DNA of 64,000 nucleotides, from the NCBI GenBank assembly GCA_017555085.1, contig JAFZHD010000018.1, positions 186,001 through 250,000 on the forward strand. Direction: 5' to 3'. This DNA comes from Muribaculaceae bacterium (GTDB lineage: Bacteria; Bacteroidota; Bacteroidia; Bacteroidales; Muribaculaceae). The notes under the pieces were generated by a model. That model was not told the DNA's origin and made no database searches. It was given only the letters and a program-made list of their open reading frames with translations. Positions 27,776 to 36,556 of the stretch are shown one piece after another. A program made the translations under genes and the position numbers. The first letter of the stretch is position 1, and every line of letters starts with the position of its first letter.

Positions 27776-28837
27776 TTATGCCTTTTTGATATAGTCAACA
27801 ATCCATTCGCCGACTTCTTTTGTGCCATATTTAGCACCACCTTCAACTTGGATTTCGGGTGTACGAACATTTGCATCCAAAGAAGCATTAACGGCTTCTC
27901 TAACGAGCTTGCCTTCTTCTTTCAAATCGAAGTATTCAAACAACATTGCCACCGATAAAATCTGCGCCAAGGGGTTAGCGATATTGAGGCCTTTGGCTTG
28001 TGGCCATGAGCCGTGGATTGGTTCGAAAACGGGCGTGCTTTCGCCAGTTGATGCTGAGGGGAGCAAGCCCATTGAGCCGCTGATTACACTACCCTCATCT
28101 GTAAGGATATCACCAAATGTGTTTTCGGTTACCATCACATCAAAGAATCGGGGGTCTTGAATCATGCGCATTGCCGCATTGTCAACATACATGAAATCAG
28201 TTTCAACTTCGGGATATTGAGGAGCCATTTCTTGTGCAATTTTGCGCCACAAACGGCTTGAAGCCAATACATTTGCTTTATCAACAACTGTCAAATGTTT
28301 ACGGCGTTTCATTGCATACTCATAGGCAACTTTCAAAATGCGTTCGATTTCGGGACGAGTATAGGCATTTGTGTCATAAGCCTTGTCATCATCTTGATAT
28401 TTCTCACCGAAATACATACCACCGGTAAGTTCGCGAATACAGATAAAGTCAGCGCCTTCAACCAATTCGGCACGAAGCGGGGATTTGTGAATCAAGCATT
28501 TGAATGTTTCAACAGGGCGGATATTTGCAAAAAGGCCCAACTGTTTGCGCATAGCCAACAATCCTTGCTCGGGGCGTACTTTTGCTGTGGGGTCATTGTC
28601 AAATTTGGGGTCACCAACTGCCGAAAACAATACAGCATCGGCATCTCGACAAATTTCGAATGTTTCTTGTGGAAAAGGGTCGCCAACTTTATCAATGGCA
28701 TCAGCACCACAAATAGCATATTTATAAGATACTTGGTGGCCAAATTTCTCGCACACCGCAGTCATTACATCTACTCCTTGTTTTGAAATCTCGGGACCGA
28801 TTCCGTCACCGGGAAGAACAGCAATTTTCAATTCCAT
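27776..28837 (-). CDS. leuB: 3-isopropylmalate dehydrogenase
   Basis: A 353-residue enzyme oxidising and decarboxylating 3-isopropylmalate to 2-oxoisocaproate with NAD+. The start is set at the Met beginning [16 protein letters not shown], the universal N-terminus of the family. A longer in-frame reading would run back into the preceding gene. Motifs include GDPKFDN, the [12 protein letters not shown] substrate segment, [13 protein letters not shown] and [10 protein letters not shown]. It is the last gene of the leu operon, 13 bases after the second LeuA-like gene. Confidence 0.97.
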   Translation of the reverse strand: MELKIAVLPGDGIGPEISKQGVDVMTAVCEKFGHQVSYKYAICGADAIDKVGDPFPQETFEICRDADAVLFSAVGDPKFDNDPTAKVRPEQGLLAMRKQLGLFANIRPVETFKCLIHKSPLRAELVEGADFICIRELTGGMYFGEKYQDDDKAYDTNAYTRPEIERILKVAYEYAMKRRKHLTVVDKANVLASSRLWRKIAQEMAPQYPEVETDFMYVDNAAMRMIQDPRFFDVMVTENTFGDILTDEGSVISGSMGLLPSASTGESTPVFEPIHGSWPQAKGLNIANPLAQILSVAMLFEYFDLKEEGKLVREAVNASLDANVRTPEIQVEGGAKYGTKEVGEWIVDYIKKA

Positions 28838-28850
28838 TTCTATATGAGTT

Positions 28851-30368
28851 TTATATATTTTCAATAATGTTAAGCATCTTGACAGTCGCTTGAATAGCGG
28901 CTTCTGTTTGGTCGGCATCAAGACCGCGTGTTTTGATTACATGGCCTTTGAAATCCCATGTAATGGTAGTGTGCACAAGTGCATCAGTTTGACCACCGGG
29001 AGGAATGTTAACGGTATAATTGGTCAACACTGGGAATTCGCGTTGCAAGCGTTGCTGGTAAATGGTGCGAACCGCCTTTACAAATGCGTCATACTGACCG
29101 TCGCCGACTGCCGATTCCTGAAACTCTTGTCCGTCAACCGACAGTTTGATTGTTGCAGTTGGGCGCAATCCTTGCGACAAATTGAGAGCATAGTTTACGA
29201 CTTTTACCTTATCGGGCAACGAGTGCTGTTTGATAACATCGGCCACAATAAATGGCAAGTCGCCTTGTGTTACAATCTCTTTTTTATCGCCAAGTTCAAT
29301 AATTCGTTTTGTTACCAACTGAATCTGCTCGTCATTGAGTTCAATACCCAATGCTTCGAGATTCTTTTTGATGTTAGCTTTACCCGATGTTTTACCCAGA
29401 GCATACTCACGCTCGCGACCGAATCTTTCGGGCAGAAGGTCGTTATAGTAAAGGTTGCTCTTGTTGTCGCCATCGGCATGAATACCTGCACATTGAGTAA
29501 ATACACTCTCGCCCACAATGGGTTTGTTTTGAGGTATAAGCACTCCCGAGAACGACTCAACAATGCGACTTACTTTATTAATCTTAGTTTCATCAACGCC
29601 TGTGTCGCGTTTGAGTTGGTCGTGAATGAGAGCAACTACGCTCGACATACACGCATTACCGGCACGCTCACCAAGGCCGTTTACTGTGCAATGCACTCCC
29701 CGTGCCCCGCCTAACACGGCTGCATATACATTTGATGTTGCCAAGTCATAATCGTTATGAGCATGGAAATCAAAGTGTAGTTCGGGATAGCGTTTAATCA
29801 TGCGCTGCACGTGAGCCAAAGTGTCATAAGGATTAAGCACGCCCAATGTATCGGCCAACATAAAGCGCTGAATGGGTAAATGACGCAAAGAATCCATAAG
29901 ATTATAGACATAATTGTATGAATCCTTCATTCCGTTTGACCAATCCTCTAAATAGATATTTACCTTCAAGCCTGCGGCAACAGCATTTTCGACCTCTTGG
30001 GTAATTTTTTGAATGTGTTGTTCAGGAGTTTGTTTCAACTGGTTGACACAATGACGTTCAGAGCCTTTTGTGAGCAAGTTGATGACCTTTGCACCTACTT
30101 TTTTAACCCATTCGATAGACAAACCGCTGTCAAGGAAGCCAAGCACCTCGATTTTGTCGATATGCCCCATTCTTTCAGCCCAACGACACACGCGTTTAAC
30201 CGATTCAAACTCACCATCTGAAACTCGGGCCGAAGCAATCTCAATGCGCGGTACATGCAATTCTTCAAGTAGAAGTCGAGCGATACCCAGTTTTTCGGAG
30301 GCCGAGAACGACACACCTGATGTCTGTTCCCCATCTCTGAGGGTTGTATCTAATATCTCTACTTTCAT
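28851..30368 (-). CDS. Second LeuA-like synthase (2-isopropylmalate or citramalate synthase)
   Basis: A 505-residue DRE-TIM metallolyase with the LeuA plan. The catalytic barrel starts with [17 protein letters not shown], has the metal-binding HAHNDYD motif and [13 protein letters not shown]-terminal LeuA regulatory (dimer) domain (about 385-505) follows. It sits in the leu operon between leuD and leuB, although a complete leuA heads the same operon. It differs from that copy throughout, so it is not a recent duplicate. By family it condenses acetyl-CoA with an alpha-keto acid. If the acid is pyruvate it would be a citramalate synthase feeding LeuCDB toward 2-oxobutanoate and isoleucine. The sequence alone does not decide. 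Confidence 0.85.
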   Translation of the reverse strand: MKVEILDTTLRDGEQTSGVSFSASEKLGIARLLLEELHVPRIEIASARVSDGEFESVKRVCRWAERMGHIDKIEVLGFLDSGLSIEWVKKVGAKVINLLTKGSERHCVNQLKQTPEQHIQKITQEVENAVAAGLKVNIYLEDWSNGMKDSYNYVYNLMDSLRHLPIQRFMLADTLGVLNPYDTLAHVQRMIKRYPELHFDFHAHNDYDLATSNVYAAVLGGARGVHCTVNGLGERAGNACMSSVVALIHDQLKRDTGVDETKINKVSRIVESFSGVLIPQNKPIVGESVFTQCAGIHADGDNKSNLYYNDLLPERFGREREYALGKTSGKANIKKNLEALGIELNDEQIQLVTKRIIELGDKKEIVTQGDLPFIVADVIKQHSLPDKVKVVNYALNLSQGLRPTATIKLSVDGQEFQESAVGDGQYDAFVKAVRTIYQQRLQREFPVLTNYTVNIPPGGQTDALVHTTITWDFKGHVIKTRGLDADQTEAAIQATVKMLNIIENI

Positions 30369-30377
30369 AAATGCAAT

Positions 30378-30962
30378 TTATTTGTTTTCCCAAGCCTCGA
30401 TATCATCTTTCTTTGATAGCAAGAACTCGATATCGTCAAGGGCATTCATCAAGCAATGTTTTTTGTAAGGATTAATTTCAAACGACTCTGTTGCACCTGT
30501 CGCAAGGTTTGTAATTGTTTGCTCTGGAAGGTCTACCTTTACTTCTGTTTTAGGGTCGGCTTCAATAGAAGCAAACAACTGTGCCAAAAACTCTTCGCTC
30601 ACAACAACGGGCAAAACAAAGTTGTTAAGCTCATTGTTTTTGTGAATATCGGCAAAGAAACTTGACACAACTACACGGAAGCCATAATCAGCAATAGCCC
30701 ATGCAGCATGCTCACGGCTTGAACCAGAGCCAAAGTTTTTGCCGGCAACAAGCACACAACCCGAATATGTGGGGTCGTTCAATACAAAGTCTTTTATAAG
30801 GTTGCCGTCTTTATCATAGCGCCAATCGCGGAAAAGATTTTCGCCGAAACCTTCGCGTGATGTTGCTTTAAGAAAACGGGCAGGAATAATCTGGTCGGTA
30901 TCAACATTCTCCATGGGGAGAGGTACGCATGTTGATGTTATAACTGAAAATTTTTCTTTCAT
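30378..30962 (-). CDS. leuD: 3-isopropylmalate dehydratase small subunit
   Basis: A 194-residue subunit that forms the swivel domain of isopropylmalate isomerase. It shows the family motifs [15 protein letters not shown] near the start and the [17 protein letters not shown] signature around residue 75. With LeuC it interconverts 2- and 3-isopropylmalate, and may also handle citramalate. It starts 12 bases after leuC and precedes the second LeuA-like gene by nine bases. Confidence 0.97.
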   Translation of the reverse strand: MKEKFSVITSTCVPLPMENVDTDQIIPARFLKATSREGFGENLFRDWRYDKDGNLIKDFVLNDPTYSGCVLVAGKNFGSGSSREHAAWAIADYGFRVVVSSFFADIHKNNELNNFVLPVVVSEEFLAQLFASIEADPKTEVKVDLPEQTITNLATGATESFEINPYKKHCLMNALDDIEFLLSKKDDIEAWENK

Positions 30963-30974
30963 AATCGATGCGAA

Positions 30975-32369
30975 TTAAAATTTACGAGGGTCGGTCAACA
31001 CACCTGTAACTGCTGTTGCTGCCGCTACCAATGGTCCGGCAAGAATTGTGCGTGAACCGGGACCTTGACGGCCCTCAAAGTTGCGGTTAGATGTTGAAAC
31101 GGCGATTTTGCCTGCGGGCACTTTGTCTTCGTTCATTGCGAGACAAGCCGAGCAACCAGGCTGACGCAATTCAAAACCAGCTTCTTCAAGTATTTTATCA
31201 AGACCTTCTGCCTTAATTTGGTCGGTTACCATCCATGAGCCTGGCACAAGCCATGCTGTGATGTTATCGGCTTTTTTCTTACCCTTTACAAAGCTGGCAA
31301 ACGCACGGAAATCTTCAATACGGCCGTTTGTGCAACTTCCGAGGAACACATAGTCAATGGGATAACCTTCAAGTTTCTGACCAACTTCAAAGCCCATATA
31401 TTCCAATGATTTATCATAAGAAATCTTACCGGCTTCATCATTGGGGTCAGGAGCAGGAATAGCCTCTGAAATACCGATGCCCATGCCAGGGTTTGTACCA
31501 AATGTAATGCGAGGTTCAATATCTGCTGCATCAAAGTCAATTTCTTTATCAAATACAGCATCATCGTCGCTCTTCAATGTACTCCAATATGCCACGGCCT
31601 TTTCCCATTCTTCGCCTTTGGGGGCAAATTCACGACCTTTACAATATTCAAATGTTGTTTCATCGGGAGCAATCATACCACCGCGAGCACCCATTTCGAT
31701 TGAAAGGTTGCAAACGGTCATACGCTCTTCCATTGACAAGTTGCGGATGGCTTCACCAGCATATTCTACAAAATAACCTGTCGCACCGCCTGTTGTCATT
31801 TGCGCAATGATGTAAAGTGCAATATCTTTGGCTGTTACACCTTCGCGTAATTTACCGTTGACATTAATACGCATTGTTTTGGGCTTGGGTTGAAGAATAC
31901 ATTGCGATGCAAGCACCATCTCAACTTCACTTGTGCCGATACCAAAAGCAACTGCGCCAAATGCACCGTGGGTTGATGTGTGGCTATCGCCACATACAAT
32001 TGTGTAACCAGGCAATGTCAATCCATTTTCCGGGCCGATAACATGGATAATACCATTTTTCTTGTGACCAAGACCATAAAGTGTCAAACCAAAATCAGTG
32101 GCATTGCGAGTTAATGTTTCAACCTGATTGCGCGAAACGGGGTCGGCAATAGGTTTGTCTTGGTTCATTGTGGGAATGTTATGGTCGGGCGAACAAATAG
32201 TTTTTTCGGGACGAAAAACTTTCAAGCCTCGGTTACGAAGACCGTCAAAAGCCTGTGGGCTTGTCACTTCATGACAATAGTGACGGTCGATGTATAATTG
32301 AGTGGGACCACCTTCAATAGAATTTACAACATGCGCGTCCCAAATTTTGTCAAATAATGTATTTGCCAT
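30975..32369 (-). CDS. leuC: 3-isopropylmalate dehydratase large subunit
   Basis: A 464-residue aconitase-family subunit that binds a 4Fe-4S cluster. The three cluster cysteines are in FLGSCTNGR and [10 protein letters not shown]. The [24 protein letters not shown] signature is present in the first half. It forms the isomerase with LeuD. Length and domain order are complete. It starts 10 bases after leuA on the same strand. Confidence 0.98.
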   Translation of the reverse strand: MANTLFDKIWDAHVVNSIEGGPTQLYIDRHYCHEVTSPQAFDGLRNRGLKVFRPEKTICSPDHNIPTMNQDKPIADPVSRNQVETLTRNATDFGLTLYGLGHKKNGIIHVIGPENGLTLPGYTIVCGDSHTSTHGAFGAVAFGIGTSEVEMVLASQCILQPKPKTMRINVNGKLREGVTAKDIALYIIAQMTTGGATGYFVEYAGEAIRNLSMEERMTVCNLSIEMGARGGMIAPDETTFEYCKGREFAPKGEEWEKAVAYWSTLKSDDDAVFDKEIDFDAADIEPRITFGTNPGMGIGISEAIPAPDPNDEAGKISYDKSLEYMGFEVGQKLEGYPIDYVFLGSCTNGRIEDFRAFASFVKGKKKADNITAWLVPGSWMVTDQIKAEGLDKILEEAGFELRQPGCSACLAMNEDKVPAGKIAVSTSNRNFEGRQGPGSRTILAGPLVAAATAVTGVLTDPRKF

Positions 32370-32379
32370 GTTTTATATA

Positions 32380-33876
32380 TTAATGTACAAATTTGTTGAT
32401 TGCATCAATAAATGCTTCGGCACTTGCAGCAACAATGTCGGTATTAGCCGAGAAACCATAGTAACAATTGCCGTCGTGTTCAACTGTCATGTGAACTTTA
32501 CCGATATCATTACTACCCTTGTTGATAGCCTGAATCAAGAATTCTTTAACGGTCATATGGCGGCGAATGATGAGTTTGATTGCCGAGATAGCAGCATCAA
32601 CAGGACCATTGCCCGATGCACATGCTTCAAATTTTTCGCCCGAGATATCAAGGCCAACACTTGCCACAGATTGAATGCCGACACCGCTTGTAACTTGCAA
32701 GAAATCGAGTTTGATGCGATGTTTTGCACGATGATGTTGACCTGCAAGCATCAATACATCATCATCATTGATTTCTTTTTTCTTATCGGCCAATTTGAGA
32801 AAGCCTTCGTATGCCTTATCAAGCGCCTCTTTATCCATATCGATACCGAGCACATGCAAGCGGTGTTTCAATGCTGCACGACCACTACGAGCAGTCAATA
32901 CGATTGAGTTTTCATCTACACCCACATCTTTGGGATCAATAATTTCATAACTTTCACGGTTTTTGAGAACGCCATCTTGGTGGATACCCGATGAGTGTGC
33001 AAATGCATTGCGACCAACAATAGCCTTATTAGGCTGAACGGGCATATTCATCAAACTTGACACCAAACGACTGATGCCATAGATTTTGGTTGTATTGATA
33101 TTTGTCACAATATCAAGTTCTTTGTGTGAACGGCACACCATTGCTACCTCTTCAAGAGATGTGTTACCAGCACGTTCGCCTATACCATTAATAGTTACTT
33201 CGGCTTGACGTGCGCCGTTCATAATACCCGAAATAGTATTGGCAGTTGCCATACCCAAGTCGTTATGACAGTGTGTTGCGATAGTCACTTTATCAATACC
33301 CTTAACATTCTCCATCAAGTACTTGATTTTTTCGCCAAATTCTGATGGCAAGCAGTAGCCTGTTGTGTCAGGGATATTAATTACAGTAGCCCCCGCTTTA
33401 ATCACGGCTTCAACCACGCGTGCGAGATATTCATTGTCGGTGCGGCCAGCATCTTCGGCATAGAACTGCACATCTTCAACAAACTTTTTTGCATAGGTAA
33501 CGCACCCGATAGCGCGTTCCAAAATTTCTTCGCGAGTTGAGTTGAATTTATACTTGATATGATAGTCAGATGTACCAATACCTGTGTGAATGCGTTTATG
33601 TTTGGCATATTGCAACGCATCGGCAGCAACACGAATATCATTTTCAACAGCACGAGTTAGCGCACAAATTGTTGGCCAAGTCACCGCTTTTGAAATTTCT
33701 ACTACTGAATTAAAGTCGCCCGGAGAAGACACAGGGAAACCGGCCTCAATTACATCGACACCTAGTTCTTCCAATGCTTTTGCCACTTCAATTTTTTCAA
33801 CTGTGTTTAATTGGCATCCTGGCACTTGTTCGCCGTCGCGCAATGTTGTGTCAAAAATAAATAATCTGTCGCTCAT
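32380..33876 (-). CDS. leuA: 2-isopropylmalate synthase
   Basis: A 498-residue enzyme condensing acetyl-CoA with 2-oxoisovalerate, the first committed step to leucine. The start is placed at the Met of [21 protein letters not shown]; earlier in-frame codons lie inside a leader hairpin. The catalytic barrel carries the DTTLRDGEQ and [12 protein letters not shown] motifs and the [13 protein letters not shown] segment. The last 120 residues form the regulatory domain that binds leucine in studied enzymes, so feedback inhibition is likely. It heads the operon leuA-leuC-leuD-(second synthase)-leuB. Confidence 0.97.
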   Translation of the reverse strand: MSDRLFIFDTTLRDGEQVPGCQLNTVEKIEVAKALEELGVDVIEAGFPVSSPGDFNSVVEISKAVTWPTICALTRAVENDIRVAADALQYAKHKRIHTGIGTSDYHIKYKFNSTREEILERAIGCVTYAKKFVEDVQFYAEDAGRTDNEYLARVVEAVIKAGATVINIPDTTGYCLPSEFGEKIKYLMENVKGIDKVTIATHCHNDLGMATANTISGIMNGARQAEVTINGIGERAGNTSLEEVAMVCRSHKELDIVTNINTTKIYGISRLVSSLMNMPVQPNKAIVGRNAFAHSSGIHQDGVLKNRESYEIIDPKDVGVDENSIVLTARSGRAALKHRLHVLGIDMDKEALDKAYEGFLKLADKKKEINDDDVLMLAGQHHRAKHRIKLDFLQVTSGVGIQSVASVGLDISGEKFEACASGNGPVDAAISAIKLIIRRHMTVKEFLIQAINKGSNDIGKVHMTVEHDGNCYYGFSANTDIVAASAEAFIDAINKFVH

Positions 33877-33906
33877 ATTATTAAGTACTATGTTATTATC
33901 ATTAAT

Positions 33907-33943
33907 AAAAAACAACCTTTCAATAACATCAAAAGAAAGGTTG
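33907..33943 (-). terminator. Attenuator-like hairpin in the leuA leader
   Basis: Read on the minus strand, a perfect 9-base stem (33943-33935 with 33921-33913) with a 13-base loop is followed at once by six T residues (33912-33907). It lies after the leuA promoter box and 30 bases before the leuA start codon. That is the form of an intrinsic terminator inside the 5' leader. The leader is too short for a usual leader-peptide attenuator. Confidence 0.7.
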
Positions 33944-33956
33944 AAGAGATTGAGTG

Positions 33957-33988
33957 CAAAAATAGCGGATTTATTTTACATTTTCAAA
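33957..33988 (-). promoter_or_regulatory. Promoter of the leu operon
   Basis: On the minus strand TTTG (33988-33985), a 20-base spacer and TATTTTTG (33964-33957) fit the Bacteroidota promoter. The start is predicted near 33950, 74 bases before leuA. Confidence 0.75.
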
Positions 33989-33999
33989 TAAATCCGCTA
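33963..33999. repeat. 14-base perfect dyad overlapping the leu promoter
   Basis: A perfect 14-base inverted repeat (33963-33976 with 33986-33999) with a 9-base spacer. Its arms cover the spacer between the two promoter boxes and both box edges. It can be an operator for a dimeric regulator, or the terminator of prmA, since a short T-rich stretch (ATTTTTG) follows on the minus strand. Confidence 0.8.
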
Positions 34000-34091
34000 A
34001 AAAATGCGTAAAATTATTTCATTTTTCCACAATTTCGGTCATCATCGTTAAATTTAGACAGAAATTGAGCGATATTCCTTTCAATTAGACA

Positions 34092-34937
34092 TTATTTCTT
34101 CATCAATTTGAGACATGTCCAATTATCTTGCTCGGTATTGCCGACATACTCCAAGCCGAGAGGCTCTGCCACTGCCATGATAACAGGAATATCCTCAACA
34201 TAGAAACCGCTTAAAAGCATCACACCGCCCGATTTAAGACAATCGGCATAGGCATTAATATCACCGGTAATAATGTTTCTATTAATGTTGGCCACAAAAA
34301 CATCAACAGGCTCATGGTGTGCAAGCAAACTTGCGTCGCCCAACATCACATTGATATGAGGCACACCATTACTCTTGACATTTTCGACAGCATTAACATA
34401 GGCAAACTCATCAATCTCAATCGCCGAAATTTTATCAGCACCCATCATTGCGCACAAAATAGCAAGAATACCTGTACCGGTGCCCATATCCATAACCGAC
34501 TTTCCAGCGAAGTCAAGCGACAACAACTGCTGAATTACTTGTGATGTTGTTGCATGATGACCTGTGCCAAACGCCATTTTGGGGTCAATTATAATATCAT
34601 ACTCGGCTTTGGGAATATCATTGTGAAACGAACTGTGAATAACACATTTATCACCCACCACGATAGGTTGAAAATAATTCTTCTCCCACTCGCTATTCCA
34701 ATCTTGACCTTCAATTACGCTGTGAAAATATTCGACAACCGCATCAATCGGAAACTGCGAAACGACATCTTTTAATAGCGATTCTTCAAACAGTTCACTC
34801 TTCACATAAGCAGTTAAACCATCAGCATCGGGGACAAAACTTTCATAACCACCTTCGCAAAGCATTGCAGCCAAGACATCTGTTGCTACCTCGTCACATG
34901 GTTTGACATCAAACCTCACCTCAACATAATCATTCAT
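34092..34937 (-). CDS. prmA: Ribosomal protein L11 methyltransferase
   Basis: A 281-residue S-adenosylmethionine-dependent enzyme that trimethylates lysines and the N-terminus of ribosomal protein L11. The N-terminal substrate-binding domain (about 1-100) is followed by the Rossmann methyltransferase fold. Motif I is MDMGTGTGILAI. Upstream is IIDPKMAFGTGHHATT, a signature of PrmA. The later VFVANINRN fits the catalytic NI(L/N) post-motif. Length is normal. The gene is followed after about 90 bases by the leu promoter dyad, which might double as its terminator. Confidence 0.95.
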   Translation of the reverse strand: MNDYVEVRFDVKPCDEVATDVLAAMLCEGGYESFVPDADGLTAYVKSELFEESLLKDVVSQFPIDAVVEYFHSVIEGQDWNSEWEKNYFQPIVVGDKCVIHSSFHNDIPKAEYDIIIDPKMAFGTGHHATTSQVIQQLLSLDFAGKSVMDMGTGTGILAILCAMMGADKISAIEIDEFAYVNAVENVKSNGVPHINVMLGDASLLAHHEPVDVFVANINRNIITGDINAYADCLKSGGVMLLSGFYVEDIPVIMAVAEPLGLEYVGNTEQDNWTCLKLMKK

Positions 34938-34982
34938 ATCTATCTCGTTTTCGTTGTATCAAACAAAAAATAATACTCTCTT

Positions 34983-35027
34983 AAAAAGGATATTACTGAG
35001 GATGTAACAAACATCTTCAGTAATATC
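34983..35027 (-). terminator. Terminator after the small acidic lipoprotein gene
   Basis: On the minus strand a 17-base stem with one mismatch or wobble (35027-35011 with 35005-34989) and a 5-base loop is followed by five T residues (34987-34983). It lies 23 bases after the stop of the acidic lipoprotein gene. Confidence 0.85.
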
Positions 35028-35050
35028 TGAAATTTGTATAATATTTTTAA

Positions 35051-35503
35051 TTATTCTTCTGTCAACTCGTCAATTTCTTCCTCAAATTCCTCTTCCAAGT
35101 CTTTGGTCGCATCCCCATAACCTTTCTTGAAATCGGTTGCAATATCATCCCAAATTGCGCCAGCCTTTTTGCCTGCTTCGTTCAAACCGTCTTTAACATC
35201 ATCAACAAGGTCATTAACAAAGTCATCAACATCCGATTTGAGATAACCAAAACTTGCGGCATAAGCAGTTACTTGCATTTGTTCACCGAGAGACAATTCA
35301 TCCTTGAACTTTTCATACCATTCCACTGAGAACTTTTCAAACTCCGCAGTTTTGTCGGCCCAATCGCTTTCAGTATAGGATGACGCTTTTGCAGACACCT
35401 CTTCGATAAAAGCCTTATACTCTTCAAGGTATTCTTGTTTAGTTGAAGGCGCACATGCTACCATTAAGCATACAAGCGCAACAATTGCAAAAAACTTTTT
35501 CAT
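35051..35503 (-). CDS. Small acidic lipoprotein of unknown function
   Basis: A 150-residue protein with a lipoprotein signal peptide: hydrophobic core IVALVCLMVAC, with the lipobox Cys at residue 17. The mature part is helical, strongly acidic and rich in Lys/Glu, ending in a run of Glu/Asp residues (EEEFEEEIDELTEE). It resembles the small DUF6565-like lipoproteins seen in Bacteroidales, but I cannot confirm this. Its own promoter (35531-35562) and terminator make it a single-gene unit. Periplasmic-side placement is likely. The C-terminal acidity might serve in binding cations or basic proteins; that is speculation. Confidence 0.75.
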   Translation of the reverse strand: MKKFFAIVALVCLMVACAPSTKQEYLEEYKAFIEEVSAKASSYTESDWADKTAEFEKFSVEWYEKFKDELSLGEQMQVTAYAASFGYLKSDVDDFVNDLVDDVKDGLNEAGKKAGAIWDDIATDFKKGYGDATKDLEEEFEEEIDELTEE

Positions 35504-35530
35504 AAAATATTAATGTTAGAAATATATCCA

Positions 35531-35562
35531 CAAAGATAAATACTTTATTCAATAAAGTCAAA
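35531..35562 (-). promoter_or_regulatory. Promoter for the small acidic lipoprotein
   Basis: On the minus strand TTTG (35562-35559), a 20-base spacer and TATCTTTG (35538-35531), an exact fit to the Bacteroidota consensus. The leader is about 20 bases. Confidence 0.8.
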
Positions 35563-35644
35563 ATAAATGCCCACAATCAGACAGAGTGCCGCTAATTTCA
35601 CCTAAATAGGAGGTTAACACCTATTATTGAGTAGCAATAGACCG

Positions 35645-35899
35645 TTATTTTTCTTTGAACAGGTCTTTGATTTGGCGGTAGAGGGTGTAAACTTTGCGGA
35701 GGCTGGGTATTAGGTCGGTTAGTTGGGTTGTTACCTTGGATATGAATCGGGTAATAATTGACGATTGTTTCGGGACAAGGCGTTGACGCATATTATGCAA
35801 TTCGGCATTTAACACAAATTGCGTTACAATGCGACGACTTTTCAACTCATCAAGGGTGTAACCTCTCCATTCGGATGGCCTATTTTGAATTTTCTTCAT
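35645..35899 (-). CDS. Small basic protein of unknown function
   Basis: An 84-residue protein from the ATG at 35899, which lies within the end of the holin-like gene (20-base overlap). It is rich in Arg, Lys, Gln and Leu, with a YTLDELKSRRIVTQFVLNAELHNMRQRL segment likely to be helical. I see no membrane segment and no known motif. Position in a tight trio with a YtxH protein and a holin-like membrane protein suggests a shared envelope or stress role. The overlap implies translational coupling. An earlier in-frame codon at 35923 is possible but would lengthen the overlap. Confidence 0.65.
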   Translation of the reverse strand: MKKIQNRPSEWRGYTLDELKSRRIVTQFVLNAELHNMRQRLVPKQSSIITRFISKVTTQLTDLIPSLRKVYTLYRQIKDLFKEK

Positions 35900-36218
35900 T
35901 GGGCTTTGTTGGCTGTTCAACAATCAGTCTAGAAATAAATCGTGCAAAAGGGTCGAATATCAGTATGCGACGCAGCGCATAAACACACAACACTATCACA
36001 ACACATATCGCCGCCACTATCACATAAGCAAGAAACATTGGCATTACCATTGATAGTAATTGAGCAGTTGCGCCAAGCAGAAACAACAATGCTACCGCCC
36101 CAAGCAACAACGCCATCAAAAACATTGCTGCGGCCGACAACAATAGTGTCAGTTTTTCGGCAAGTGTAAGCCTTACATAACTGACAGCCAATCGACAAAT
36201 ATGAATTAATGATGACAT
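35880..36218 (-). CDS. Holin-like (Phage_holin_3_6-type) membrane protein
   Basis: A 112-residue protein with two long hydrophobic segments (about 24-50 and 60-83) and a basic end containing RRILIFDPFARFISRLIV. The pattern fits the holin-superfamily-III / YqjE-like proteins found widely on bacterial chromosomes. There is no prophage around it, so a lysis role is unlikely. In Bacteroidales such proteins commonly stand beside YtxH-domain proteins, as here. An inner-membrane role in envelope stress is inferred from this pairing only. Confidence 0.75.
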   Translation of the reverse strand: MSSLIHICRLAVSYVRLTLAEKLTLLLSAAAMFLMALLLGAVALLFLLGATAQLLSMVMPMFLAYVIVAAICVVIVLCVYALRRILIFDPFARFISRLIVEQPTKPNEENSK

Positions 36219-36230
36219 GGGCTATAAACA

Positions 36231-36286
36231 GATGGCGACGGCAACGGCATCGCATGCGTTATTGCATCGACGACACCGTCGCCATC
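36231..36286. repeat. Stem-loop between the ytxH-like and holin-like genes
   Basis: A perfect 11-base inverted repeat (36231-36241 with 36276-36286) encloses 34 bases that include the 8-base palindrome CGCATGCG. It is more G/C-rich than its surroundings and has no T run, so it is more likely an mRNA structure or processing site than a terminator. Confidence 0.6.
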
Positions 36287-36302
36287 GGTCAATACTCGCA
36301 GA

Positions 36303-36491
36303 CTATTCCTCAGAAATTTCGTCAATTATAACATCGACGTGCTTATCGCAGCAACATACACCTTTGTCTTTAAGCAATTTCTTGATGTAGGCGCGTGTGT
36401 CACTACCCTTTTGAGGAGCAAAAAGCATACCCAAGGCAGCCCCTGCTGCTATGCCGCCTAATGCGGCAAGTACAATACCTAAATTTTTCAT
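36303..36491 (-). CDS. YtxH-domain small protein
   Basis: A 62-residue protein. A Gly/Ala-rich membrane segment (about 5-27, LAALGGIAAGAALGMLFAPQ) is followed by KGSDTRAYIKKLL. The GMLFAPQKG form is the YtxH signature. Family members are linked to general stress in Firmicutes, but their action is unknown. A CCC triplet and CDKH (about 46-51) add four potential metal- or redox-active ligands, unusual for such a short protein. It is the first gene of the trio. Confidence 0.8.
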   Translation of the reverse strand: MKNLGIVLAALGGIAAGAALGMLFAPQKGSDTRAYIKKLLKDKGVCCCDKHVDVIIDEISEE

Positions 36492-36497
36492 TTTTGT

Positions 36498-36539
36498 GTT
36501 GATTAAGTGTTATGCATCGATATAACAACACCAATCAAC
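36498..36539. repeat. Imperfect hairpin upstream of the ytxH-like gene
   Basis: A 7-base outer pairing (36498-36504 with 36533-36539) and a second short pairing inside (36507-36513 with the ATAACAAC stretch after 36522, with a bulge). It lies between the helicase stop and the ytxH start, possibly a weak terminator. Confidence 0.4.
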
Positions 36540-36556
36540 AAAAAGATTTGGCAACA

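Noticed and set aside
28890..29714. 274-codon open frame opposite the second LeuA-like gene
   Set aside because: Antisense to a conserved enzyme, composed of Cys/Phe/Asn-rich nonsense typical of reverse reading.
33877..33915. N-terminal extension of leuA from a TTG at 33915
   Set aside because: It would lie in the terminator-like hairpin; the ATG at 33876 begins the conserved N-terminus.
35880..36218. Prophage remnant suggested by the holin-like gene
   Set aside because: No integrase, capsid, terminase or att repeats nearby; such holin-like genes are normal on Bacteroidales chromosomes next to YtxH genes.
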